The notes under the pieces are model-generated. The model searched no databases. It was given only the letters and a program-made list of their open reading frames with translations, and was not told where the DNA came from. From Candidatus Pseudobacter hemicellulosilyticus (GTDB lineage Bacteria; Bacteroidota; Bacteroidia; Chitinophagales; Chitinophagaceae), in assembly GCA_029202545.1 (NCBI GenBank), contig CP119311.1, positions 6,014,001-6,078,000 on the forward strand: DNA of 64,000 nucleotides. Reading direction: 5' to 3'. This document shows positions 38,772-47,502 of this stretch, piece after piece. The stretch's first letter is position 1; each line of letters opens with the position of its first letter. Position numbers and translations under genes: made by a program.

Positions 38772-40466
38772 ATGAACATACGTAAATTAACAATATACCT
38801 CCTGCTCCTGGTAGGAGCCATGGCCTGTAACAAGGCAAGCCTGACACATGGCTTTGCCGATAAGGGCTCCATACGGACCAACAGGAATACCGCTACGCTG
38901 TCAGTGGGAGAAAAGATCCACCTGACCCTCTCCTATAACAGCCGGCTCACGGAAAAGAAAACATTTACCTGGAGCTCGGACAATGCGCAGATAGCCAGTG
39001 TGGCTGTCAATGAAGATCAGTCGGGCACTATTACCGCACTGGCTGCAGGCACCACCACTATCCGCGTAAAAGGGGATAATGAGGACCTGGTATCCGAATG
39101 CCAGATCCAGGTGACCAGTGAGAAAGTGATCAAGGTCCTGGCCATCGGCAACAGCTTTTCGGAAGATGCGCTGGAAAATTACCTGTACAACCTGGCCGCT
39201 GCCAAAGGCCGGAAGATCATCATCGGGAATATGTATATCGGCGGCGCCTCCCTGGAAACGCACTGGAGTAACGCGTCCAATAACCAGGCAGCTTATGAGT
39301 ACCGTAAGATAGGCGCCGACGGCATCCTCAGAAGAGAAACAGGCAAGAGCATTGCCGATGCCGTAGTAGAGGAGAACTGGGACTTTATCAGCTTCCAGGA
39401 GGTTAGCCAGCTCTCAGGTATCTATGACAATTTTGAAAAATCACTCCCGCTGCTGCTGGAATACGTAAAAGGACAGGCAACCAATCCGGATATCCGTTAC
39501 CTCCTGCACCAGACCTGGGCCTATGCCAAAACTTCCAGCCATGAAGGTTTTGCCAACTACAACCGGGATCAGCTTATTATGTACAATGCCATTGTTGACG
39601 CTGTATGGCGGGCGGCCGACCTGGTGGATATTGACCTGGTAGTGCCAGCAGGTACCGCCATCCAGAATGGGCGTACCAGCGTGATAGGCGATAATTTCTG
39701 CAGGGACGGCTACCACCTGGACCTCAATATCGGCCGGTTCACCGCCGCCTGCACCTGGTATGAAAAACTGCTGGGACTGAATGTGCTGGAAAATACTTTC
39801 AAGCCTGCCACCCTCAGCGATTATGATGCGGAAATAGCCCGGCACGCGGCCCATGCAGCCATCCTGGCGCCCAAACAGATCACTGTGCTGGAAGACTACC
39901 GGAATGAAGCACCCAATAACCACCCCATGGACCACCCGCTGTACCTGGATTTTGGCCTGGTGCTGTCAGGCACACCATGGAATAATATCACCAGCGCCGG
40001 TTCAGGAAGAGTGACCAACCTGCTGGATGAAGCCGGTGTAAATACCGGTATCAACTTTGAGCTTACTGATAACTTCGACAGTGATAATGGTTCCGGTGTT
40101 GTCAACAATACCGTGGGTCTGCCCTCCGCCGTATCCAGTGACGCCTTCTGGGGCGCTGCTACCACCAATCCCACCGGTGGCTTCACCCTTAGCCGGCTGA
40201 ACAGGAACCTGGCCTACAATTTCACGTTCTTCGGCTCCAGGGCCGATGTATCTGATAACAGGGAAACCTTCTATACCGTGAAAGGCGCCAGCACACAGAC
40301 TGTTTACCTCAACTGCGCCGGCAACAGCAGCAAAACAGTGAGCGTTACCGGCATCCAGCCGGACGCTGATGGTATGATCCTCATCACCGTAGGCGCCGGT
40401 CCCAACAATAACAATGGCTCAAAATATTATTATATCAATTCACTGGTAGTGTCAAAGGCTGATTAA
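38772..40466 (+). CDS. lipoprotein with Ig-like, DUF4886 (SGNH-like) and C-terminal beta domains
   Basis: A 564-residue lipoprotein (Cys19 in VGAMACNKAS). An N-terminal bacterial Ig-like domain (about 35-115) is followed by a DUF4886 domain (about 118-370) and a C-terminal beta-rich domain of about 180 residues (385-564), which I do not recognise. DUF4886 is SGNH-hydrolase-like: AIGNSFSEDALE gives the candidate serine (Ser128) and RDGYHLD a candidate Asp/His pair. This suggests an esterase, but no activity is assured for this family. It starts 25 bases after susD, the usual place for a surface glycan-binding or deacetylating partner. Confidence 0.8.
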   Translation: MNIRKLTIYLLLLVGAMACNKASLTHGFADKGSIRTNRNTATLSVGEKIHLTLSYNSRLTEKKTFTWSSDNAQIASVAVNEDQSGTITALAAGTTTIRVKGDNEDLVSECQIQVTSEKVIKVLAIGNSFSEDALENYLYNLAAAKGRKIIIGNMYIGGASLETHWSNASNNQAAYEYRKIGADGILRRETGKSIADAVVEENWDFISFQEVSQLSGIYDNFEKSLPLLLEYVKGQATNPDIRYLLHQTWAYAKTSSHEGFANYNRDQLIMYNAIVDAVWRAADLVDIDLVVPAGTAIQNGRTSVIGDNFCRDGYHLDLNIGRFTAACTWYEKLLGLNVLENTFKPATLSDYDAEIARHAAHAAILAPKQITVLEDYRNEAPNNHPMDHPLYLDFGLVLSGTPWNNITSAGSGRVTNLLDEAGVNTGINFELTDNFDSDNGSGVVNNTVGLPSAVSSDAFWGAATTNPTGGFTLSRLNRNLAYNFTFFGSRADVSDNRETFYTVKGASTQTVYLNCAGNSSKTVSVTGIQPDADGMILITVGAGPNNNNGSKYYYINSLVVSKAD

Positions 40467-40498
40467 ACCTGAGCGCTGCCACAGGCAACAATGACCCT

Positions 40499-42742
40499 AT
40501 GCTAAAAATGATTTTGACCCGTACCCGTATGGCCCTGCTGTGCCTGCTGCCCGCCGTAGCAGCAGCACAGGAGGCGCAAACGGAAAAGCGGATCGCGGAA
40601 CTCGTTAACCGGATGACCCTTGAAGAAAAAGCAGGACAGATGACCCAGATCACCGTGGAAGGCATCCTGAAAAGGACTAAGGGAGAGATCACTGAGCCCT
40701 ACGAGGTAGACCCTGAAAAACTCAAAGAAGCCATCTCCCGGTACAAGGTGGGCTCTATTCTCAATGTAGGCGGCAATGCCCAGTCCCTGCGCTCCTGGCA
40801 AAAACGGATCACCGACATCCAGCAGGTTGCGCTGAAGGAACGGCTGGCCATTCCCGTACTCTACGGCATTGACGCTATTCATGGCAACAACTATTGCGCT
40901 GAGTCCGTCCTCTACCCGCAGCAGATAAGCATGGCCGCTTCCTTCAATAACGACCTGGTCAAAAAGATCGCCGAAGCAACGGCTTATGAAACAAGAGCCT
41001 GCTTTATCCCATGGACCTTTAGCCCCGTGCTGGACCTGGGACGTAACCCTTCCTGGCCAAGGCTGTGGGAAGGATATGGGGAAGATCCCTACCTGGCCGC
41101 CAGGCTGGGCATAGCTACTATTGCCGGGTACGAGGGCAACGGCCCATCACTGAACAAATACCAGGTGGCCAGCTGCCTCAAACATTTTGTCGGCTATAGC
41201 GCCCCGCTATCAGGACACGATCGCACCCCCGCCTGGATACCGGACCGGGAGCTGCGGGAATATTATCTCCCTCCTTTTAAAGCAGCCATCGCCCAGGGCG
41301 CCAAAACCATCATGATCAACAGTGCCGAGATCAACGGCATACCCGTGCATATCAACAAAAAGATACTGACCGACCTGCTGAAGAACGAACTGCAGTTCAA
41401 AGGCCTGCTGGTGTCCGACTGGCAGGATATCAAGTACCTGTTCCAGCGACACCATGTGGCCAGTGACCACAGCGAAGCCATTGCCATGGCCATCAATGCC
41501 GGCATTGATATGAGCATGGTGCCGGACGATTTTTCCTTCACCACAGCGCTGATTGCCCTGGTCAAAAAAGGGAAAATACCCATGGCCCGCATCAACGATG
41601 CCGTAACACGCATCCTGCGTGTTAAATTCTATGCCGGCCTGTTTACCAACCCCGTTGGCAACCCGGATGATTACCCGCTGTTTGCCGGTCCGGAACACGA
41701 GCAATTAAGCTACACTGCCGCCACTGAATCCATCACCCTGCTGAAAAATGACCAGGATATCCTGCCGCTCAGCACCGGTAAAAAGATACTGGTGGCAGGG
41801 CCTGCCGCCAGCTCCATGCGGGCCCTCAACGGCGGCTGGAGCCGAAACTGGCAGGGCGACAACAGTGATGAAACAGAAAAAGACAGGAACACTATCCTCG
41901 AAGCCCTGCAGGAGCGTTTTGGCAACAACCTGCAATACCTGGAAGGCTGCGGCTTTGAAAGCACCGGAGACCTGTCTGCCTTAGCTGAAAAGGCAAAAGA
42001 GGCAGATCTCATCCTGCTCTGCCTGGGGGAGAACAGCTACACGGAGAACTTCGGGAATATACATGACCTTACCCTGCCAGCTCCTCAGCTGGAACTGGCC
42101 AGCGCCGCCGCCCGTACAGGCAAACCGGTTATACTGGTATTGGCAGAAGGAAGGCCAAGAGTAATCTCCTCCATTGAACCCCTGGTATCCGCTGTATTGC
42201 TGGCCTACCTGCCTGGCAACGAAGGCGGCAACGCCATCGCAGATATTATCACCGGCAGCATCAATCCCAGCGGTAAGCTGCCCTATACCTACCCCCGGCA
42301 CCCCAACAGCCTGCTCCCATATTACCATAAGTATACAGAAGGGGCCGATGTTGATCCGCATGGATTTTCACCCCAGTGGGAATTTGGTCATGGCCTCAGC
42401 TACACCCGTTTCTCCTACAGCAACCTGCAGCTGAGCAGCAAAACACTGACAGCAAACGGCAGGCTCAGGGTATCAGTGGATATCAGCAATACCGGCCAGC
42501 GCACCGGTAAGGAAACCGTTCTGCTGTATACAAGCGACCTGGTGGCTTCCATTACGCCGGAAGTAAAAAGGCTGCGCGGTTACCAGAAAATAGCCTTGCA
42601 ACCGGGCGAGCGGCAGACGGTCACTTTTGAGATCAGCCCGGAGCAATTATCATTCATTGATGCTACCTTGCGGTCCGTAACCGAGCCAGGCGCCTTCAGG
42701 GTATCCATCGGCGGCCTGCAGGATGAATTTCATTATCAATAA
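40499..42742 (+). CDS. GH3 beta-glucosidase-like glycoside hydrolase
   Basis: A 747-residue periplasmic enzyme with a signal peptide (about 1-23). The N-terminal TIM barrel includes MTLEEKAGQMTQI, YGIDAIHG and KHFVGYSAP. The predicted nucleophile is Asp307 in LLVSDWQDI. The alpha/beta sandwich domain has NPSGKLPYTYPRHP, and a C-terminal fibronectin-like domain follows (about 640-747). Domain order and length match BglX-type exo-beta-glucosidases. The precise sugar cannot be read from motifs. It lies 32 bases after the DUF4886 gene. Confidence 0.93.
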   Translation: MLKMILTRTRMALLCLLPAVAAAQEAQTEKRIAELVNRMTLEEKAGQMTQITVEGILKRTKGEITEPYEVDPEKLKEAISRYKVGSILNVGGNAQSLRSWQKRITDIQQVALKERLAIPVLYGIDAIHGNNYCAESVLYPQQISMAASFNNDLVKKIAEATAYETRACFIPWTFSPVLDLGRNPSWPRLWEGYGEDPYLAARLGIATIAGYEGNGPSLNKYQVASCLKHFVGYSAPLSGHDRTPAWIPDRELREYYLPPFKAAIAQGAKTIMINSAEINGIPVHINKKILTDLLKNELQFKGLLVSDWQDIKYLFQRHHVASDHSEAIAMAINAGIDMSMVPDDFSFTTALIALVKKGKIPMARINDAVTRILRVKFYAGLFTNPVGNPDDYPLFAGPEHEQLSYTAATESITLLKNDQDILPLSTGKKILVAGPAASSMRALNGGWSRNWQGDNSDETEKDRNTILEALQERFGNNLQYLEGCGFESTGDLSALAEKAKEADLILLCLGENSYTENFGNIHDLTLPAPQLELASAAARTGKPVILVLAEGRPRVISSIEPLVSAVLLAYLPGNEGGNAIADIITGSINPSGKLPYTYPRHPNSLLPYYHKYTEGADVDPHGFSPQWEFGHGLSYTRFSYSNLQLSSKTLTANGRLRVSVDISNTGQRTGKETVLLYTSDLVASITPEVKRLRGYQKIALQPGERQTVTFEISPEQLSFIDATLRSVTEPGAFRVSIGGLQDEFHYQ

Positions 42743-42751
42743 TGTACTAAT

Positions 42752-44779
42752 ATGTCAGGAATGAAAAGGATATTGCTGATGGCCCTCGCGCTTTGCCTGG
42801 GTGCATCCACCATCGCACAAAAAAAGAACTGGGAGATCATTGCCAAAGACATCGTTCCCGGAAAATATGCAGCTGTTACCGTAGCCAATGGCATTACAGG
42901 ATTTGTATCTTCCCCCCACCCCTTCCAGTGGCAGCGGGTGATCATGAACGGGGTATATGATGTATATGAACGAGACAGGGTAAGCCATCTGCTGGAAACG
43001 CTCAATCCACTGGGCCTGCAGGTAAAGGTGGATGGCGAGCTGATCACCCGCAATGACCAGGTGAAAGACTATCAGCAGGTGCTGCACCTCAAAGAAGGAG
43101 CGCTCACCACCTCTTTTACAGTGGGGGACAAAGCCATTATCAGCTACACTATTTATTCGCTCCGGCACCTGCCCTATGTGAGCCTGCTGGACATACAGGT
43201 AAAGGCCCTGCAGAAAATAAAGCTGGAATTCAGGACAGCTATCAGTATGCCCGGCATCCTTAACAATCGCCAGCAGGCAAAATATGAATTGAAGCCACCG
43301 CATCATTCCGCCATCAAAATGACCAGCACCACGGCACTAAGTCCTACTGGCGCCGTTCAGCTGGCGGCCTCCAGCAGTTTTATGGCGGAAGGGAAAGCCA
43401 TACCCGAACTGCAATTCGGCAACAATGACCAGTATACGGAATTTATGCAAACCCTTGATGCGGGAAAGGATCTTTCCGTGGCCCTGCTGGGCGCCATGAT
43501 CAGCTCCAGGCAGAATACGGACCCACTGAATCAATCCCAGCGCATGCTTGCCTTCGCACAGCTGGAAGGCAAACAAAGATTACTGGACAAGCACAAGGCC
43601 GCCTGGGAAAAACTATGGGAGAGCGATATAGAGCTGACAGGCGACGACGCCATGCAGCTGGATATCCGGCAGATGATCTACCACCTGTATTCCTTTGCCC
43701 GGGAAGGAAGCGCCTATTCCATTCCACCTATGGGTCTCAGCAATCTCTGGTACAGTGGTCATATCTTCTGGGATTCGGAGATCTGGATGTTCCCTGCCCT
43801 TCTCCTGCTGCAGCCGGAGATGGCCCGATCCATGCTGGAATATCGTTTTGAACGACTGGAAGCTGCCAGAAAGAATGCACAGGTCAATGGCTATAAAGGC
43901 GCCATGTTTCCCTGGGAAAGTGCTGAAAGCGGTTTTGAGGAAACGCCTGTATATGCGCTCTCCGGTCCTTTTGAACACCATATCACTGCCGATATAGGGA
44001 TTGCGGCCTGGAACTTTTATTGTGTTACCCGCGACCTTACCTGGCTGGAAGAGAAGGGCTATCCCCTCCTGAAGGAAACAGCCGATTTCTGGCTGAGCCG
44101 GGTAGAGAAGAACGGCGACCACTATGATATCAACAACGTTGTAGCCGCCGACGAGTGGGCAGAGAACGTGGACAATAACGCTTTCACCAATGCAGCGGCA
44201 AAAGCAAATCTGCGCTATGCCGCAGAAGCCGCCCGCCTGCTGAAAAAGAAACCGGATCAACTATGGCTGGAAGTAGCCGGTAAAATAAAGATTGAAAGCT
44301 TCCCCGACGGGGTAGTGAAAGAGCATAGCCGCTACAATGGAGAAAAGATCAAGCAGGCAGATGTGAACCTGCTCTCCTACCCGTTGAAAGAGATCACTGA
44401 CAACCGCCTGTCCCTGCTCAACCTGGAATATTATTATCCCAGGGTAGGCGATGGTCCGGCCATGTCCCACTCCGTGTTTTCGGTGATCTATTCCCGGATC
44501 GGTGATCCTGAAAAAGCACTGACCGCTTTCAAGGAAGGGCTGCATCCCAATGCGCTGCCTCCTTTCGGCGTTATTGCTGAGACCAGGGGCGGCACCAATC
44601 CCTATTTTGCTACCGGCGCCGGTGGATTGCTCCAGGCTTTCCTCAATGGCTTTGGCGGACTGGACATCACCCGCAACGGGATTGTACAGTTGCCTACCAG
44701 GCTACCCCGGCAATGGCAATCGCTTCGCCTGAAAGGTATCGGCATAGAAAAGAAGGAATATCTTATCATAAATAAGTAA
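42752..44779 (+). CDS. GH65 family alpha-glucosidase (PGGHG / kojibiose-hydrolase-like)
   Basis: A 675-residue exported protein with a signal peptide (about 1-23) and a GH65 (alpha/alpha)6 barrel. FWDSEIWMFP (Asp341) and the general-acid motif ADEWAENVDNNAFTN (Glu468) are present. A further carboxylate, Glu610, in IAETRGGTNPYFATGAGG is in the place of the general base of hydrolytic members. GH65 phosphorylases lack this base, so hydrolysis is expected. The closest characterised types I can name are the glucosyl-galactosyl-hydroxylysine glucosidase of animals and bacterial kojibiose hydrolases. It starts 9 bases after the GH3 gene (an ATG three codons later is possible). Confidence 0.82.
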   Translation: MSGMKRILLMALALCLGASTIAQKKNWEIIAKDIVPGKYAAVTVANGITGFVSSPHPFQWQRVIMNGVYDVYERDRVSHLLETLNPLGLQVKVDGELITRNDQVKDYQQVLHLKEGALTTSFTVGDKAIISYTIYSLRHLPYVSLLDIQVKALQKIKLEFRTAISMPGILNNRQQAKYELKPPHHSAIKMTSTTALSPTGAVQLAASSSFMAEGKAIPELQFGNNDQYTEFMQTLDAGKDLSVALLGAMISSRQNTDPLNQSQRMLAFAQLEGKQRLLDKHKAAWEKLWESDIELTGDDAMQLDIRQMIYHLYSFAREGSAYSIPPMGLSNLWYSGHIFWDSEIWMFPALLLLQPEMARSMLEYRFERLEAARKNAQVNGYKGAMFPWESAESGFEETPVYALSGPFEHHITADIGIAAWNFYCVTRDLTWLEEKGYPLLKETADFWLSRVEKNGDHYDINNVVAADEWAENVDNNAFTNAAAKANLRYAAEAARLLKKKPDQLWLEVAGKIKIESFPDGVVKEHSRYNGEKIKQADVNLLSYPLKEITDNRLSLLNLEYYYPRVGDGPAMSHSVFSVIYSRIGDPEKALTAFKEGLHPNALPPFGVIAETRGGTNPYFATGAGGLLQAFLNGFGGLDITRNGIVQLPTRLPRQWQSLRLKGIGIEKKEYLIINK

Positions 44780-44813
44780 CAGACCTGCTAAGGGGGGATT
44801 CAGTAGGCTTTAC

Positions 44814-44866
44814 AGGGTTTTGGCCAATCTGCTGCCAATGGCAGCAGATTGGCCAAAACCCTTTTT
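44814..44866 (+). terminator. strong hairpin terminator after GH65
   Basis: Perfect 23-bp inverted repeat (44814-44836 and 44840-44862) with a 3-base loop, immediately followed by TTTT. It lies 34 bases after the GH65 stop. It would end the main locus B transcript and leave GH89 to its own promoter. Confidence 0.85.
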
Positions 44867-45172
44867 GTTGTATTGTAGTCCACTATTTACGGATAATGAT
44901 CCCCGTTTAATATAAACTGGATTCAAGATCAGCAAGATCATCTTTACCGGAATTCTTCCGGCGCTGATGGCCATTGGCTACGGCCTGATCTGGTTAAGGC
45001 GGAGAGGAAAATAACGGTCAGGAAACCCTGATATTATTCAAAGCGCTAATCTGACAAAAAAGAATTGGCCTTTGATTATCCTGGATCAGCAAATTGTCAA
45101 CTTTATTTTATTACTACTAACCGATAAATTATTTTAGTTTCTAAAGACCGCTGTTTAAAAAATTGCTCCCGT
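44867..45172 (+). other. intergenic region with a 32-codon membrane-tail remnant
   Basis: Between the terminator and GH89. A short open frame, 44916-45014, has no start codon but reads FTGILPALMAIGYGLIWL followed by RRRGK and a stop. That is a membrane helix with a basic tail, the sort of ending found on GldG-like or other membrane proteins. It may be the remains of a deleted gene. The rest is AT-rich and should contain the GH89 promoter, but no clean consensus is seen. Confidence 0.4.
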
Positions 45173-47374
45173 ATGATCAAAAAGTTGTTACCGGCTTTGG
45201 TAGCCGTCGTTTTCCTGAATGTTTCGCAGGGACAGGTAAATGCAGACGCCTGCAAAGAACTGATCCAACGGATAATACCCGCACACGCTGACAGATTTGT
45301 GGTAAAGCAACAGGCGGCAAAGGCCGGTAATGATTATTTTGAGATCGCTGCTGAAAAGAACAAGATCGTATTAAAGGGGAATGATGGTGTAGCCATTGCG
45401 TCGGCATTGTACTATTACCTCACAGAATACTGTCACGCCCAGATCACCTGGAACGGCGCCAATATGGAGCTGCCAAAGGTATTGCCAATGCCCTCCGGAA
45501 CAATCCAGAAAAGATCTCCTTACCAGTACAGGTATTACCTCAATTACTGCACCTTCAATTACAGCATGGCCTGGTGGGACTGGAGCCGCTGGGAAAAGGA
45601 GATAGACTGGATGGCGCTGCATGGCATTAACATGCCCCTGGCTATCACGGGCGAAGAATACACCTGGTATCTCACTTATAAGGAAATGGGGTTCACCGAT
45701 GCGGACCTCAGTGATTTTTTCTCAGGGCCTGCCTATTTTTCCTGGTTCTGGATGGGCAACCTGGATGGCTGGGGCGGGCCGCTGCCGCTCAGCTGGATGC
45801 AAAGTCATTTTGAATTGCAAAAGAAAATAGTGCAACGCCAGCGCGCACTGGGCATGAAACCCGTACTGCCCGCATTTACAGGTCACGTGCCCGCAGCATT
45901 CAAAAAGAAATATCCCAACGCCAGGTTAAAAGCCACCAACTGGCACAATGGTTTTGCAGATACCTATATCCTGGATGCGGAAGACCCGCTGTTTGCTGAA
46001 ATAGGTAAAAGATTCCTTGTAAAGCAGACCGAATTGCTGGGCACAGATCACCTGTACAGCGCCGATACCTTTAATGAGAACGAACCGCCCTCTGATGAGC
46101 CTTCCTATTTATCAAAGCTCACCGCACGGATATACGATGGTATGCACCAGGCAGATACCGCCGCAGTCTGGGTAATGCAGGGTTGGCTTTTTTACAGCGA
46201 CAGGAAGTTCTGGAAACAGCCGCAGACCGAAGCCCTGCTCAAAGCGGTGCCGGATGATAAAATGATCATCCTGGACCTCGCTACAGAAATAGAACCCGTC
46301 TGGAAACGCACGGAATCTTTTTACGGGAAACCCTGGATATGGAATATGCTGCACAATTTCGGCGGTAACAATAACCTGTTCGGCAGAATGGAAGCCGTTG
46401 CCTCCGAACCCGCAAAAGCCTTGAATAACCCCGCCAGCGGAAAATTACAGGGTATTGGACTCACCATGGAAGGCATAGAACAAAACCCGGTGATGTATGA
46501 ATTAATGACGGAACATACCTGGCGCAACAGCCCCATAGACCTCAACCAGTGGCTGCCACGGTATGTACGTAACCGCTACGGGAAAGCCGATAAAAATGCC
46601 ATCGCAGCCTGGGAAATACTCCGTAAAACAGCCTATGCCGTACCTGCCAACAAAAACATCCGGGATGGCGCCGAGTCCATCATTCAGGCCCGGCCAACGC
46701 TGGATTCTATGACAAGATGGGCCAGAACAAGGCTCAACTATACCGCCACCGATCTGTTGCCCGCATGGGACGCCCTCATCAAAGCAGGGCCGGCCTGCAA
46801 GAACAGCAGCGGATTTCAATATGACCTGGCAGACCTGACCAGGCAGATCCTTGCGGATTATGCCTTACCGGTACAGCAGCGAATGGCTGCCGCTTACAAA
46901 AGCAAGGACCTGGCTTCCTTTAAAAAATACAGTGCGCAACTGCTGACGCTGATAGACGATATGGACACCCTGCTGGCTACGCACAAAGACTTTTTACTGG
47001 GCACATGGGTAGCAGACGCCAGGGCATGGGGAACAAATGACGAGGAAAAGAACCTGTACGAACAAAACGCCAAAAACCTGGTTACCCTATGGGGTGATAA
47101 AAACTGTCCCCTCTACGAATACTCCTGCCGGCAATGGTCCGGTTTGCTGAGTGATTTTTACAAACCACGCTGGCAGTACTTTTTTACCACAGCAGAAAAA
47201 TCCCTGGTCGAAGGAAAAGAACTGGACAAAAAAGGCATCAATAAAGCATTGTCGGAATGGGAATGGCAATGGGTGAAAACCCGAAAATCTTATGCAACAA
47301 AGCCTTCCGGCGATCCGGTGATGGCGGCGACAAAGCTGTATAATAAATACAGGAAGCTCGTAGCCGCCTGGTAA
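45173..47374 (+). CDS. GH89 alpha-N-acetylglucosaminidase (NAGLU-like)
   Basis: A 733-residue exported enzyme with a signal peptide (about 1-20). It shows the three NAGLU parts: an N-terminal beta domain, a TIM barrel with MALHGINMPLAITGEEY and GNLDGWGGPLP, and a helical C-terminal domain. Candidate catalytic glutamates are in TFNENEPP (Glu302 or Glu304) and LTMEGIEQNPV (Glu433). The family releases terminal alpha-linked GlcNAc, for example from heparan sulphate or from GlcNAc-alpha-1,4-Gal in mucin-type glycans. It is separated from GH65 by a terminator, so it may be regulated separately, but strand and position place it in locus B. Confidence 0.93.
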   Translation: MIKKLLPALVAVVFLNVSQGQVNADACKELIQRIIPAHADRFVVKQQAAKAGNDYFEIAAEKNKIVLKGNDGVAIASALYYYLTEYCHAQITWNGANMELPKVLPMPSGTIQKRSPYQYRYYLNYCTFNYSMAWWDWSRWEKEIDWMALHGINMPLAITGEEYTWYLTYKEMGFTDADLSDFFSGPAYFSWFWMGNLDGWGGPLPLSWMQSHFELQKKIVQRQRALGMKPVLPAFTGHVPAAFKKKYPNARLKATNWHNGFADTYILDAEDPLFAEIGKRFLVKQTELLGTDHLYSADTFNENEPPSDEPSYLSKLTARIYDGMHQADTAAVWVMQGWLFYSDRKFWKQPQTEALLKAVPDDKMIILDLATEIEPVWKRTESFYGKPWIWNMLHNFGGNNNLFGRMEAVASEPAKALNNPASGKLQGIGLTMEGIEQNPVMYELMTEHTWRNSPIDLNQWLPRYVRNRYGKADKNAIAAWEILRKTAYAVPANKNIRDGAESIIQARPTLDSMTRWARTRLNYTATDLLPAWDALIKAGPACKNSSGFQYDLADLTRQILADYALPVQQRMAAAYKSKDLASFKKYSAQLLTLIDDMDTLLATHKDFLLGTWVADARAWGTNDEEKNLYEQNAKNLVTLWGDKNCPLYEYSCRQWSGLLSDFYKPRWQYFFTTAEKSLVEGKELDKKGINKALSEWEWQWVKTRKSYATKPSGDPVMAATKLYNKYRKLVAAW

Positions 47375-47414
47375 TGGCTGTTGGACAGCGCTCACACAGG
47401 TAACATACTAAAAC

Positions 47415-47447
47415 GGCCGCCTCAAAAAGGTTTGAGGCGGCCATTTT
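47415..47447. terminator. bidirectional terminator between GH89 and proline dehydrogenase
   Basis: Perfect 12-bp stem GGCCGCCTCAAA/TTTGAGGCGGCC with an AAGG loop. On the plus strand it is followed by ATTTTTAT and on the minus strand by GTTTTAG, so it serves both convergent genes. Confidence 0.85.
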
Positions 47448-47502
47448 TATAGTTATAGCTATTTTAATCAGCAGCAATTTCCGCTACTACGGGGAGCAGC
47501 TA

